Positions 52,396 to 64,000 of a stretch of 64,000 bases of DNA are shown here, in pieces. How positions within the stretch are numbered: the first letter of the stretch is position 1; every line of letters starts with the position of its first letter. The notes under the pieces were generated by a model. The model had not been told where the DNA came from. It saw only the letters and a program-made list of their open reading frames with translations, and searched no databases. Position numbers and translations under genes: made by a program. Source of the stretch: Auriscalpium vulgare (taxonomy: Eukaryota > Basidiomycota > Agaricomycetes > Russulales > Auriscalpiaceae); the NCBI GenBank assembly GCA_019915015.1, contig JAHBBC010000037.1, forward strand, positions 248,001 to 312,000, given 5' to 3'.

Positions 52396-55300
52396 CTACT
52401 TCATACATTTGGCCCATCTAGGGCCATGACCAAAATCACTAAGGTCAAGTTCTATGGGCTGAGCACCTATGATATGATATGTGTATGGTGTATACAGCCC
52501 CTTTGTTTGATACTGTAGGGGTAACCACATTAAAAGAGAAGGTGGAGATGAGGCAAGGTCAACGATCCATCCGTCATTCTGTAAGAAAATCTTGATACAT
52601 GAATCAGGATGAAGTCTTTGTAAGGTTTCTGGATCAATTAAGGCGTGATCTGCATGAGACGAAAATTGGATTGAAGGCTGATTGCACTGCAGATTGATGG
52701 AATTTCCTGTGTGTGCATCCCAGATGCGGATGGTTTTGTCCCATGAGCCAGACACAATGTGCTGTCCATTTGGTGAGTATGCCACTGATTGAACCACATT
52801 TGTGTGTCCCCCAAGAGATGTGCCCACAGGCTGGCCAGTGTGTGCATGCCAGATGCGGATGGTTTCATCAGTTGAGCCAGACACAATGTACTTTCCATCT
52901 GGTGAATATGCCACTGATTGAACCCAATATGTGTGCCCCTCAAGAGGTGTGCCCACAGGCTGGCCAGTGTGTGCATCCCAGATGCGGATGGTTTTGTCAT
53001 CTGAGCCAGACACAATGTGCTGTCCATCTGGTGAATATGCCACTGATCGAACCCAATCTGTGTGCCCCTCAAGAGGTGTGCCCACAGGCTGGCCAGTGTG
53101 TGCATCCCAGATGCGGATGGTTTTGTCATGTGAGCCAGACACAATGTGCTGTCTATCTGGTGAATATGCCACTGATCGAACCCAATCTGTGTGCCCCTCA
53201 AGAGGTGTGCCCACAGGCTGGCCTGTGTGTGCATCCCAGATGCGGATGGTTGTATTACTTGAGCCAGACACAATGTGCTGTCCATCTGGTGAATATGCCA
53301 CTGATTGAACCCAATGTGTGTGTCCCTCAAGAGGTGTGCCCACAGGCTGGCCTGTGTGTGCATCCCAGATGCGGATGGTTTTGTCATGTGAGCCAGACAC
53401 AATGTGCTGTCCGTCTGGTGAATATGCCACTGATTGAACCCAACCTGTGTGTCCCTCAAGAGGTGTGCCCACAGGATGGCCTGTGTGTGCATCCCAGATG
53501 CGGATGGTTTCGTCCCATGAGCCAGACACAATGTGCTGTCCATTTGGTGAGTATGCCACTGATTGAACATAACCTGTGTGTCCCTCAAGAGGTGTGCCCA
53601 CAGGCTGGCCTGTGTGTGCATCCCAGATGCGGATGGTTTTGTCATCTGAGCCAGACACAATGTGCTGTCCATCTGGTGAATATGCCACTGATTGAACCCA
53701 ACCTGTGTGTCCCTCAAGAGGTGTGCCCACAGGATGGCCTGTGTGTGCATCCCAGATGCGGATGGTTTCGTCCCATGAGCCAGACACAATGTGCTGTCCA
53801 TTTGGTGAGTATGCCACTGATTGAACCCAACCTGTGTGTCCCTCAAGAGGTGTGCCCACAGGCTGGCCTGTGTGTGCATCCCAGATGCGGATGGTTTTGT
53901 CATCTGAGCCAGACACAATGTGCTGTCCATTTGGTGAGTATGCCACTGATTGAACCCAACCTGTGTGTCCCCCAAGAGATGTGCCCACAGGCTGGCCTGT
54001 GTGTGCATCCCAGATGCGGATGGTTCTGTCCCATGAGCCAGACACAATGTGCTGTCCATTTGGTGAGTATGCCACTGAATGAACCACATTTGTGTGTCCC
54101 CCAAGAGATGTGCCCACAGGCTGGCCTGTGTGTGCATCCCAGATGCGGATGGTTTTGTCATCTGAGCCAGACACAATGTGCTGTCCATCTGGGGAACATG
54201 CCACTGATTGAACTGACTGTGTGTGTCCCACAAGAGATGTGCCCACAGGCTGGCCTGTGTGTGCATCCCAGATGCGGATGGTTTTGTCATCTGAGCCAGA
54301 CACAATGTGCTGTCCATCTGGGGAACATGCCACTGAATGAACTGACTGTGTGTGTCCCACAAGAGGTGTGCCCACAGGCTGGCCTGTGTGTGCATCCCAG
54401 ATGCGAATGGTTTTGTCTTCTGAGCCAGACACAATGTGCTGTCCATTTGGTGAATATGCCACTGATTGAACCCAATCTGTGTGCCCCTCAAGAGGTGTGC
54501 CCACAGGTTGGCCTGTGTGTGCATCCCAGATGTGCATAGTTTTGTCATATGAACCAGACACAATGTGATGTCCATCTGGGGAATATGCTAAAGCCGTAAT
54601 AACGCGTGTAGTATCTATTTTTATAACTGTCACTGGCCAATGTGAAATATGCCCTACAGATATTTTAGGCAGATGTTGCAAACACTTCTTATACTGGTCA
54701 TGCACCAGTGACTTTTGAGGTGCACATGCTATGCTCGACAGATATATATGTGGCATTGATTTGATAATAGCTGGTCCAAACATGAGCACAAATCTGTTGG
54801 CATCTAGCGTGTAAGACTTCAGTTTTTCAGTCTTATTATATTCTATTAGAATTTTAATGTTTGAGATAGAGATAGATACACACCTTGCAGGATACATTAA
54901 TGGTAGTAAAAGTGGTAGTAGCAGTGTTGACAAGTTTAAGTAGACTAAGTGCCTCCAGCCAGAATAATAACTTTGTCTCAAGAAAAATTGTTACAAAACA
55001 TTCTACTTCTGCTGTAAGCAATGATTTGGCAAAGTGATGGCCCCAATATTGTATGGCATATTTTGACCATGTACTAAAGTAGGAATCAACCCTTTCATCC
55101 AAGTCTGGCACATTACAGTTGGCATCATATGAAGATGTAAAATCACACATGTTGAATTTGAGCACTTTGGTAAGAGTATAAACAGCCCCCCATGCAAGCA
55201 AATCATGATGGACTGATGTATTCTCAATATAAAACTCTTCACTATGTGACTTATTTGTCAAAAAGTCTTGAAAGGAGGTATGAATAAATTGAATGGGCTC

Positions 55301-57763
55301 TGAGTAGTCAATGACTCCGGTAAGCAAAGCCCCTAACTTGCTCAAAGCCCATTCAAAATCTTCTATCCGTATAGAATTTTGGCTCATACGGTACATTTCC
55401 TTGACAGAATCTGCAGATAGTGGTTGAAAGGCAGCTAGCACATGTCCCAACAGTGCCTTTAATGCATTAATGTTTCTTATCTTCTGACTAGTATTTGGGC
55501 TTGCAACTAGCATTGATAGTACATATATATATATGTCATCCAAAGGTCCTTTATCTGATTTGGATGTGGTTGAGGTAAGACTATGAAACTCTTCAAACAT
55601 CCCACTAGGTGTAGTTCCCTTGATGACACTGCATGCAATATAAGCCCACTGAAAGAGTCCTTCAGCCTTCTCCGCTAAAATTCTATAGTGATGCATTTGG
55701 AACATAGGATAGGGAATTCCCTTTGCGTTTCTAAGTTCATATTCAATGAATTTCAGGATATCATTGTTTGTAGACTCTTTCAAGATATCTGACATATTCC
55801 GATGGAGGATATGCTGGCTTGGAAGAAATGTTTGTACAATGTCCTCCTCTGGTCGTGAGGTAAGAAGAATGCGAAAATTGCTGGGCAGAGCAGATAGCAT
55901 AGCTGCAAATGATTTCAACAACTGATAGCGAGAGGCCAAAGTGCCACTCTCATCTAACGCATCAATGACAATGACAATTGGTCCTACAAATGTGAGCTCC
56001 TGGATAGGCAGAAGTATAAAGTTCTCCAACTGTTGCTGCAGATCTTGTGCTCCACGAAGGGATTGTTTATTTCCAACATGTTTGACCAGTGCATTCCTAA
56101 AGGAGGAATCAAATTCTGCAAGATCTACAGCAATGGTACTGAATAGATGTTCTGCATTGCAGGTTGCCAACTTATTTCTGTTGAAACAGACAGATGATCC
56201 CAAGCGCTTTAATTTGTCATAGTGATTGGCAATGGAATGTGCCACAGAAGACTTTCCACTGCCAGAGAGGCCAGTCAACAAGAACACTCTAGAGGCATCA
56301 TAACGTCCATCAACATCATCAATCCAAGCTCTGATGTTGGTCAATAACTCTTCACGTGTCCCAGCCAGGCACTGTTTCACAGTCTGATAACGAGCACCTG
56401 TGGCATAGTAGGGCATGTCAGGAAGGGTAGTGTTTTCCACTACACATTGTGTCAATAGATTTCTAGAAAATAGAAACAAGAAGCTTACTATTTTTTTCAA
56501 CCTTTTCAATCTTATCAAAGATCCTCTGTACAATAAACTGAGTTTCAAAACCAGTATAGTGTTGCAAGTTCGTTCTGAGATTGTTGAATTGATCCTCATA
56601 CTTTGATATCAAACAATCAGTCTTAGGAAGAATGTTCTTGAAAGCATCTTGCCCTATGTATATTCATTAGTAACCTTATAAACTTCAAAGAAAATATGAA
56701 GATGTTACATTTGCTCCTGTCCTTGTAGTAGTCAACAATGAAATAGCCACATTCCAGTGTTTGCTTGCTCAAAGCAATGAACACTTTTTCCTGAGCTTTG
56801 CTCTTCTTCAAATCAGCAGTCATATCAATATCACTGTAGACATTGATCATGACTTGTCCAAGTGCTTCAACTCTAGCAGTACGCTCCTGTTGGGCAACCA
56901 TGATCTGCTCCATTCAGATTAGCTCTGATGTATAGATGGATAAAATGCCACACCTTGCGTCCAGCATCCAATATTGTCCAAGCTGCTGACAAGTATGGAT
57001 GGACCTTCAGATGCAGCTAAGCACAATGTTACAGAAGTCAGTGACATGATGCATACCTCAGACACCTTGTCCATCACAGATGCAAAAAGGTTGATCTTTT
57101 CCAAAAGTGGCACCCATATATCAACTGCAGAGACTGTATCCTCCTGCACAGCTTGAGCCACAGTTGATGCTGAAGTAACTGCCTGGCTGATAGTAGATGA
57201 AGGCTGTGCAATCAGGTTGGCTACTTGGGCATTGACACCCAGATGTTCTTCATCCTGGGATATTGCCGTAGCAGTGATATAGAGCCGACATTGCGAGCCT
57301 GCCATACTCTCACGAGGAGATATGATATCTAGAGAATGAGGACCTGTATACAAGGACAATGTGTTAGTAACCTCAGCAAGTAGTATAGGAAACAGCTCAC
57401 CATTGCCTGTCTGCAGCAAAGCAGGAGCAATAAATGATCCCTTCGCAACACACTTCATTTTTGTGAATCGGCGGTCTGCCCAGACCTCCAGGTGCACCTG
57501 AGATATCTCAGAGAAATCACTAGCAACTCTCCAATCAGTAACAAACAGACGGAGGCACAGACGATCACATACAAGACATGAGTTTCGAGTGCATTCCAGA
57601 CAATGTCAGTCTTGCCTGTAGAAACCCTGGTGCGCTGCTCTGCACTACCATCGACTCTCATGACAACGAGAAAGCCTTTGAGGAAGTGGATCTTAGGCAG
57701 TCCGGTGCACCGTTCAACTTGCAGGGAGTGGTTAGACCAGATATCACGACGAGCACGAGGCAT
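52396..57763 (-). CDS. C2-NACHT-WD40 (NLR-like STAND) protein, 8 exons, 1660 aa
   Basis: Exons: 57763-57569, 57497-57401, 57343-57057, 57004-56954, 56904-56709, 56653-56489, 56439-54884 and 54831-52396; 1661 codons in frame. N-terminus: a C2-like domain (FLVVMRVDGSAEQRTRVSTG, LEVWADRRFTK). A helical linker follows (IHPY-type VHPYLSAAWTILDAGRK, then ERTARVEALGQVMINVYSDI). The NACHT has Walker A FLLTGLSGSGKSSVAHS, Walker B IVIVIDALDES and the sensor RILLTSRPEEDI. The C-terminal half has 15 WD40 repeats and a tail ending KCMK. This architecture is widespread in Agaricomycetes and is linked by analogy with Podospora HNWD proteins to non-self recognition; that function is inferred. The exon 1 donor (GTGATC) is the least certain splice site. 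Confidence 0.82.
52700..54600 (-). repeat. WD40 repeat array, 15 units of about 129 bp
   Basis: Fifteen 43-codon units with the core KTIRIWDAHTGQPVGTPLEG are almost identical in DNA. Variation is concentrated in a few places: the residues after GSx-D (SDDK, SWDE, SHDK, SSNT) and after GHT (DWV, GWV, NVV, QSV). Such homogenised repeats are prone to unequal exchange. Confidence 0.9.
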
Positions 57764-59316
57764 GCGCACCTTTCAGTTCAAGCCTAGCTGAACGAATTTC
57801 AGCGGGAGCGGTTACACTGATAAGCAGACAGTTGTCAGTATATGGGTCAATTTGATGAGGTTATTGAATCGTACCCGCGGTTGGGTTCAACGTGAGCCAT
57901 CAGTTCGATCGAGAAACAGAGCCTGAGGAGCGTAGAAGACGGCAGTGGTTGAGATCTGGCGCCCCAATGGCGTTGTCGGACAAGTGAGCACAAGATCAGG
58001 TCTGAAGGAGGGACGCATTGACTTACGATGCGACGAGATCGTGGTACGATGCTGAAAGTGAGGCGGCGCAAGAGACGATCGGACACGTGGAACACAACCT
58101 CAGTCGCCGCACCTTTTCTTGTCCCACCACGACCGACCACTCGAGTACTCACGGCGCGACACACAATCTCCCATCGATTCCGACGTCAGTGTCGTATGCT
58201 CATCTAGCCTCTGCTCTCCAGGCGCGCCCACCCAGTCTCGATGGAAGCCACCCAGTATGAAGTGTCCGCAGGTCGGATATCGCTGGTTTGTCGTCGGGAT
58301 TCCCGGTGAGTAGTTGAATCTCGATGCCCACCAGCAGTGTGCTTACCTCCGATCTTTGTGTCCCTTCGTCTCCCATCCATTGTGCTCGAGCATCACTGCG
58401 TGTCTCCCAGCAGCACCCCACCCCCGGGCCAGCCCCGTTCGCGTCGTCAAAGCCCCAAGCCGCTACCGCTCTCGCAAGGCCGCGTCGGGGCGTTCCCGTT
58501 GCGCTGGGTGGGTGCCGCTGTGACAACACGCACGGATCCCGCTCAAAGCACGAGGGCACAACTGATCCGACGATGCTGCCAGCGCAGAGCCTCTGGCCAA
58601 CGCCTCTATCTCCACTCGGTACCCTTCGGGCTCACTATCTAACTCAAATCTTCCTTCGCTCGCTCTTGATCACCGGGTCATCTTCGCCGACGCGCGGGGC
58701 GCTGCGGGCCCGCGGACTCGAGCTCGGGTGTCGATGTTGGCGAGGCAAGTTTGCCTTGGTGTCGAGTAAACGAGGGCGTGAGGAAATGAAACTGGTGTTT
58801 CAATCATACGCTGTACGTTAGGATGGTGTGGTATGACCAGCAACGAATAAAGTGTGTTTGTGCCAGTGCTGCTTCGTCGACTGACTTTGAGCGGCCCTTG
58901 CGTGACTCGAGGCCGACCCCTGCACACCCATCGTCAGCTGTGTTTGTTCAGTTGTGGTGCTACGAACGGTAGAACGACAGAGCTCCTGCGACGGAACAAC
59001 AGCGAGTCAGCGACGTGTCGCTGTCCTAAACTCGAACTTGTAGGGATCCAGCAGTCCGTCGAGCGCAGACATACACTCCGACAAATCAACTCGATTCTGT
59101 CATACTCGAATATCCGACCATAAGACGGCCCACATAACGATAACTTACATCCATGCAAACCATCCTGACATGCAACGCAGAACAGTATCAGCCCGAGCCG
59201 CTACAGTACCTATGTAACCAATGCAACGTCGTAAAATACACCCATCGTCGCCAGCGCCCAAGAAAAAGTCTAGCTTAGCCTAAACACCAAGAACCCTCCC
59301 CTATGCAGTCGCCGCA
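57764..59316. other. intergenic between NLR and DUF6533 genes; no gene recognised
   Basis: Only short frames with no domain occur here (for example around 58324-58821). The NLR promoter should lie in the left part. No repeat shared with the rest of the window was noticed. Confidence 0.4.
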
Positions 59317-60992
59317 CTACGCGATGTTCGATGTGAACGCGCTCACGCGCGACGAGAAGCGCGGGGCCTTCGGTGCTACGTGCGAGGGGCGGAAGTCGCT
59401 CAGCGCGATGCCGTCGACGGTGCGCTCGTCGATAACCGCGGGCCCGTGCACGGCCTCGCGCAGGTTGAGCGTGATGCGTGTCACCAGGATCACATTGATG
59501 CTGCGCGCGGGTCAGCGAAGTCCCTCACGGCGGGAAGAGTGGCAAGCTTACATCGATTGGGGCCTGCGGGAGAGCGACGCGTGAGTCAGGCGACGAAAGA
59601 ATGGTCAGGAGAGAAGTCACGCACATCGCCAACAGCGCATGAAGACCGGGCCTTGTCACGTAGATCATGATCACCCAGATGAAGTTGACCACGAAGATGC
59701 CGCCGAAGTACATCGAGCCGTCGCGTGCCAGATGATACACGAGCCCGTTGCGCCGTGCGCCGCGGCCCATATGGTAGATGTATAGCGTCCGCGAGACGGT
59801 GAGCAGGAACACGACGATGTCGTAGCAGAGGTCCATAAGGACGTAGACCAGCGACGATGAGCGGCCGCTAGATGTTTCCATTAGAACTGAATGATTCGAG
59901 GATGAGTGGATGGGACGCACTGCAGTGTGGGCGCAACGTAGACACAGTCTGCAAGGTGAACGTAAGCTGTCCGCACCAACAGACTGAACGTGAGGACGTA
60001 CAATGGAACTGGTAGTTATTCAGCGTATACGGAAACGCTGTGATCACCCGTCAGCATCCATCTCCATACACACAGCGAAAGCAGCACGCACGTCTTCCGC
60101 CAGGCAGAAGCATTGACCAAATGCCAACGATCGCCTGCGCGGTCAGGTACGTGACACAAAAGCCCAGGACAAGCCTGTTTTTGCCCCACAGGGCGTACAC
60201 TCTGCCAACCACACATCAGTCGCGGACGGGAAGAGAGGCAAGGGGACAACGAACCGCACGGCCATGAGCGCGCCGCAGAGAATCATGAGCCCGAGCGTGA
60301 CCGCGATCGGGAGGAAGTACATCCAGTGCCGGCACCTGCAAAGACGGTCAGCACGGGTCGGATGGGCGCGAGCGGGCGGCCCGGCGACGATACGCACATG
60401 TCCAGCGTCAGCTTGGGGGAGAAAAAGGCTGCGGGGAACAGATGAGCTCGTGCGCGGAACGAAGATGGCGAGAGTACATACCGAACGCCACGACGCTCAT
60501 TGCTAAAGGAGCGTAATATCGGACCTGATTGCAAGGAGATGACATGGATGGCGTCTAGTCAGCGCCCATTTGCTCCGCTAAACACGCGACGTACAAAGAT
60601 AAAAAGGTAAAGAACTGTGGGCACGAGTCGGTCAGCGAGCAGGAGGCGAGCAAAGCGCTGGGCAGAACGTACAGGGAGTTTTTCGCTTCTTCCAGAACGT
60701 CTGGAGCTGTTGCGGGTGGGTCAGCTCCGGCGCACGATACGCTGAGGCTTACGTACCTCAGCCTGCAACGTGCACAGGTGGTCGTACAGCAGGACGGTGT
60801 AAAACGCCAGGAAAAAGTACTAGCGTCGCCGGTGAGCAAGGGCTGGCGCCGCGGCTTGCCAAATGCGGTGTAATTTACCTTTGCGAGGAGCCTGTGTGAT
60901 GGAAACGCAGATTGAGATCAGGGGCCAGATGGTGGCAGCGAGGGTACGTACAGGTCATGAAGACTCAGGACGACCGCCGGCGGGACAGCCAT
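59317..60992 (-). CDS. DUF6533-type seven-helix membrane protein, 14 exons, complete
   Basis: Minus-strand exons: 60992-60952, 60891-60879, 60819-60757, 60706-60673, 60614-60595, 60524-60482, 60428-60398, 60335-60255, 60201-60092, 60037-60002, 59948-59921, 59867-59625, 59563-59552 and 59500-59317; 313 codons. Starts MAVPPAVVLSLHDLLLAKYF. The DUF6533 hallmark YFFLAFYTVLLYDHLCTLQA and FWKKRKTPF are present, then CRHWMYFLPIAVTLGLMILC and the tail EAVHGPAVIDERTVDG. It is a paralogue of 241-1944: exon lengths of 34, 20, 43, 31, 81, 110, 36, 28 and 12 nt are the same in both. It has one extra intron near the start and lacks one intron in the long exon. A Gypsy LTR begins 45 bp upstream of its ATG. 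Confidence 0.87.
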
Positions 60993-61036
60993 GTTCGCGC
61001 TGCGCAGGGAGATGCAAGGAGAAAGGAGAAGAGGGT

Positions 61037-61382
61037 TGTCATGGGCATGGTCACTTACTTACCAACGGACATTCTACGTACGTTCACGGACTCGTTCTCA
61101 TCGTGCGCGTGTTGTGTATCCAACAGACTCGTTCTCTATTCGCCTCGTACTTACTTGACTCGGCAGACTCTTATGTTTACGTGTGTTTGGTTCGTGGCTC
61201 GCTCATAGTCGCCTCTCGCTCATGTACTTCTCCTTGTCGAGTCAACGCCAGCAACGAGCACCCGCTCTGTTCTCGAACCTCCTCTGCTTCTCACACTCGG
61301 CCCGTTACAGTTTGACTCGACCACCCCACTCGAAACCCTACCTTTGCTTCTTAACTTCTTCTCGACATCTCAACACTCGACA
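61037..61382 (+). repeat. putative Gypsy-3 5' LTR
   Basis: Starts TGTCATGGGCATGG and is proposed to end ACTCGACA, giving TGTC/GACA inverted tips. The 3' LTR is outside the window, so both ends are provisional. Confidence 0.5.
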
Positions 61383-61416
61383 CTAGCCCCTATTTCTCTC
61401 ATACATTTCTGCTAAT

Positions 61417-62574
61417 ATGTCCGCAGCAGGCTACGACGAAAATCCCTGGCCCAGCACCACTGGGAACATCTCCCAGGACCAGGTACCCGCTCAAGAGACA
61501 GCTGAAACTGCTCCACAGGTACCTCCGAGTAATCCGACCTGGCAGGACTTCAGTGCGATGCTGGAGACACTCAAGGGCGTCAGCCGACAGGTACAATACG
61601 CTGACGACAATCAGCGACGTATCGGCGCCGCTCTTGAGGCCCTTACGGAACGTATTCACAGCGCCCCGCAGCCTGCAGCGGCTGCGCAATCCACCCGTAC
61701 TCGCGATTTCGACGACGTCCCTCGTGGCGTCGCTCGATTCAAGGAACCACGCGTGTTCACGGGTAAAGCGACTGACGTCGAACCGTTCATTGACGAGATC
61801 GAGGCGGCCGTCGAGCTGTCTCGTGCCTCGCTCCCTACTGACTATCACAGGGCTTTGTATTTGCAGTCGTACCTCGCCGACGGCTCCGCCAAGAGCTGGT
61901 TCACGGCTATCAAGAAGAGCAACGAGGAATTGCTCTACGACTTCCGCGACCTCATCATCGATTTCCGAGAGAATTTCGGCGACAGCGACGTCGTCGGAAC
62001 GGCTCTACGCAAGATCGAAGCACTCAAGCAGACTGGCTCGTGCTCGAGCTACGCGTCTCGTTTCCGAGAGCTACTGGTCTACGTTGACTTCTCCGAAGCG
62101 ACGAAGATCCAGAAGTTCTATGAGGGTCTGAAGGAAGAAGTCAAAGACCTTTTCGTCTCTGTTCCTGTTGTTCCTACTGAGTTTGACAGGTACGTCGCGA
62201 AAGCGACCGAGCTCGATAACCGCGTGCACAAGCGTAACATCGAGAAGAATCGCACCAAATCGTCCTTTAACGACAAGGACAAGGGCAAGGCTAAGCAACA
62301 GCCTTCAACTCCGCGTTCCGGTCAGGCGTCCTCGTCGACGACGCAGACCGCACCACCCGCCTCGCACTCGTCGGTTGTACCCATGGAGATCGACGCGACC
62401 AAGGTCCGCGCCCCTCTCACACAAACCGAGAAGGATCGTCGCCGCCGCGACGGTCTGTGCATCTACTGCGGGCAAGGTAATCATGTCATTTCGAACTGCC
62501 CTAACATGTCCGAGCGCGCGAAGAAGAACTTTGCCTCGCGCGCTCCTGCGTCCTCGTCGTCGGGAAAAGCCTAG
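61417..62574 (+). CDS. gag: Gypsy-3 Gag (385 aa)
   Basis: ATG at 61417 (MSAAGYDENPWPSTTGN). The central retrotransposon gag domain includes FKEPRVFTGKATDVEPFIDE, LYLQSYLADGSAKSWF and YASRFRELLVYVDF. A Lys-rich stretch and Ser/Thr-rich linker lead to the CCHC knuckle CIYCGQGNHVISNC near the C-terminus. It ends at TAG 62574; the pol frame is already open there in the next frame, so pol is probably made by frameshifting. Confidence 0.88.
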   Translation: MSAAGYDENPWPSTTGNISQDQVPAQETAETAPQVPPSNPTWQDFSAMLETLKGVSRQVQYADDNQRRIGAALEALTERIHSAPQPAAAAQSTRTRDFDDVPRGVARFKEPRVFTGKATDVEPFIDEIEAAVELSRASLPTDYHRALYLQSYLADGSAKSWFTAIKKSNEELLYDFRDLIIDFRENFGDSDVVGTALRKIEALKQTGSCSSYASRFRELLVYVDFSEATKIQKFYEGLKEEVKDLFVSVPVVPTEFDRYVAKATELDNRVHKRNIEKNRTKSSFNDKDKGKAKQQPSTPRSGQASSSTTQTAPPASHSSVVPMEIDATKVRAPLTQTEKDRRRRDGLCIYCGQGNHVISNCPNMSERAKKNFASRAPASSSSGKA

Positions 62575-64000
62575 CCGGCTGCTCCCACGTCCCAGGGCAT
62601 CCGGCTGACGATGGGACACGTCTCTCAGCAACGGCTTTCACGCCGGAGCCCACGCATGTTCGTGCAACGGACAACACGTTCATGCCTGCGTATCGTTCTA
62701 ACCCGTCCTTCATATTCGCTTCATCCGCGCCCATGCTTAACTCACCAGACCATTTCTTTGTGTCTGTCACACTCTCTTTTCCTAACCGTTCTCCTCTGCA
62801 CACGTACGCGCTCGTGGACAGCGGCGCAACGACGTCGTGCATTTCGGAGCGCTTTGCGACGCGTCATTCTCTTTCGCGACGTCTCAAGGACGTTCCGGTT
62901 CCCATCATGGCGGTTGACGATCGCCCGATTGCTTCTGGCCTGATCACCCAGGATGTAGTCACTAACCTTTCGGTGGGAGCTCACTCTGAATTTATAGCGC
63001 TGGCTGTTGTCGCAGTCGGCTATCCTGTCATTTTAGGTCTCGATTGGCTCCAACGCCACAATCCCAACATCGATTGGGTTGATTCCAACCTCACCCTCGA
63101 TTGTTGCGGACTTGCTCGAACACACCCAGTCACCATCTCTGCGAGAGGCTCCGGTCTCGCGCCCCGACTCACTCGTCCTTCGCTCAACTCGACTACATCC
63201 GTCGGCATAGGCTTCGGTCTAACTGGCGCGACTGCGTTCGCTTCAACAACAATCCGCCCGACACCCGATGCATCACCACGGCAGGATCGCGCATCCTCGC
63301 CAAGTCCTTCGACTCCTCGACCCTCGCTACTCTCGTCCCTCGTTCAGTGGAATGGCTCCGGTCGCTCTACTCCCTCGCTCACACCTGCGCCCAACATTCG
63401 CACCATTTCACCTCGCAAATTCGCTAAGGCCGCGCGTGCGCAACCGCATGATGTCTGCCTCATTCGTTTCCTCCCCACTGGTTCGCCCGCATTCATTTCG
63501 GCGACCAGTTCGACATCCTCACCTCTTGACGACCTCGATGCCGACCCTCCACCCGCTGCGTCTGGTGACGACCTCGCGCAGCATATCCCGGCCAAGTACA
63601 TGCCGTGGGCATCGACCGTCTTTTCCTCTTCCGAGTTCGACAAACTCCCAGCGCATCGTTCGTTCGATGTCGACATCGAGCTCGAGGAGGGGAAAGATCC
63701 ACCATTCGGTCCACTATACCGCCTCACGCCTCAAGAACGCGAAGCGCTAGCCGAGTACGTCAACACCAATCTCGAGCGCGGGCACATCCGTAGCTCGACA
63801 TCCTCTGCTGGCGCACCCGTCCTATTCATCCGCAAGAAGACGGGCAACCTTCGCCTCTGCGTCGACTATCGCGGACTCAACGCGATCACGAAGAAGAACC
63901 GCTACCCAGTTCCGCTTGTGCACGACCTGCTCGATCGTGTACAGGGCTGCAAAGTATTCACGCTCATCGATCTCGTTTCAGCTTACTCTCATTTGCGTAT
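62574..64000 (+). CDS. pol: Gypsy-3 Pol, N-terminal part (protease, start of reverse transcriptase)
   Basis: A continuous frame from about 62574 to the window end. Aspartic protease: YALVDSGATTSCIS (62805-62846), then AVVAVGYPVILGLDWLQRHN. A Ser/Pro-rich linker is followed by reverse transcriptase N-terminal motifs: PPFGPLYRLTPQEREALAEY, GHIRSSTSSAGAPVLFIRKK, LRLCVDYRGLNAITKKNRYP and FTLIDLVSAYSHLR. The catalytic (Y/F)xDD lies beyond the window. No stop was seen in the visible part. Confidence 0.85.

Larger units (their letters stand above)
61037..64000 (+). mobile_element. Gypsy-3 LTR retrotransposon, 5' part (runs off the window)
   Basis: A putative 5' LTR (61037-61382), gag (61417-62574) and the start of pol (protease and reverse transcriptase) are present; the rest lies beyond 64000. 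The protease motif LVDSGATTSCIS and the retrotransposon-gag pattern place it in a different Gypsy lineage from Gypsy-1 and Gypsy-2. It lies upstream of the DUF6533 gene in divergent orientation. Confidence 0.85.

Noticed and set aside
52713..54539. A 608-codon Cys-rich repeat protein on the plus strand
   Set aside because: It is the antisense shadow of the WD40 repeats; the regular Cys pattern comes from the 129-bp repeat period.
52700..54600. CRISPR-like or satellite array
   Set aside because: The 129-bp period is a 43-codon WD40 unit in an open frame, with no spacers.

Overview
This 64 kb window reads as chromosomal DNA from a mushroom-forming basidiomycete (Agaricomycetes). The evidence is: genes broken by many 45-70 nt GT-AG introns, two DUF6533-type seven-helix membrane proteins, a C2-NACHT-WD40 (NLR-like) gene, and typical fungal Copia, Gypsy and PIF/Harbinger elements. 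No bacterial or organellar feature was seen. Only four host-type loci are visible; the rest is nested transposons.

Layout. A complete 14-exon DUF6533 gene (241-1944, +) is followed by C-rich low-complexity DNA (about 2180-3690). A WD40 gene fragment (4444-10648, -) is cut by a 4.9 kb Copia element (5101-10046) with matching LTRs and a 5-bp target duplication. From 10807 to 51941 there is a tandem duplication of a 2.55 kb sequence, A1-B1-A2-B2. Copy A2 carries a PIF/Harbinger transposon (13399-16785) and a 0.9 kb insertion holding a mariner-like MITE. Between A2 and B2 lies a further insertion (18661-50377) flanked by the 8-bp repeat TTTAAACG. The uninterrupted A1-B1 junction inside the same window shows what the empty site looked like.

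That insertion is the most notable object. Without its nested elements it is about 6.3 kb, has 36-bp inverted repeats near its ends, and carries two convergent genes: a DUF6589 protein (a plausible RNase H-like transposase, by inference) and a RecQ-like helicase. It has been split by a solo-LTR-like insertion (20139-21639), by Gypsy-1 (25368-34872) and by Gypsy-2 (35787-50220), and it has premature stops.

Gypsy-2 is very young (the two LTRs look identical) and 14.4 kb long. Besides gag-pro and pol it carries three antisense genes between pol and the 3' LTR, at least two of them spliced in the antisense direction. It has three copies of the polypurine tract: after pol, inside the cargo, and at the 3' LTR. 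Gypsy-1 is a relative with the same primer binding site and 4-bp target duplications but no cargo, and it has a nonsense codon at the start of pol.

Right of B2 is an apparently intact NLR-type gene (52396-57763, -; 1660 codons in 8 exons) with 15 nearly identical WD40 repeats. Next comes a second complete DUF6533 gene (59317-60992, -), a paralogue of the first with almost the same exon pattern. A third Gypsy element (61037 to window end) begins 45 bp upstream of its start codon. Two related DUF6533 genes therefore bracket a transposon-rich, NLR-containing island.

All identifications come from reading motifs and repeats by eye. No database search or alignment program was run, so splice sites and element ends are proposals, strongest where exon lengths, frames and paralogues agree.
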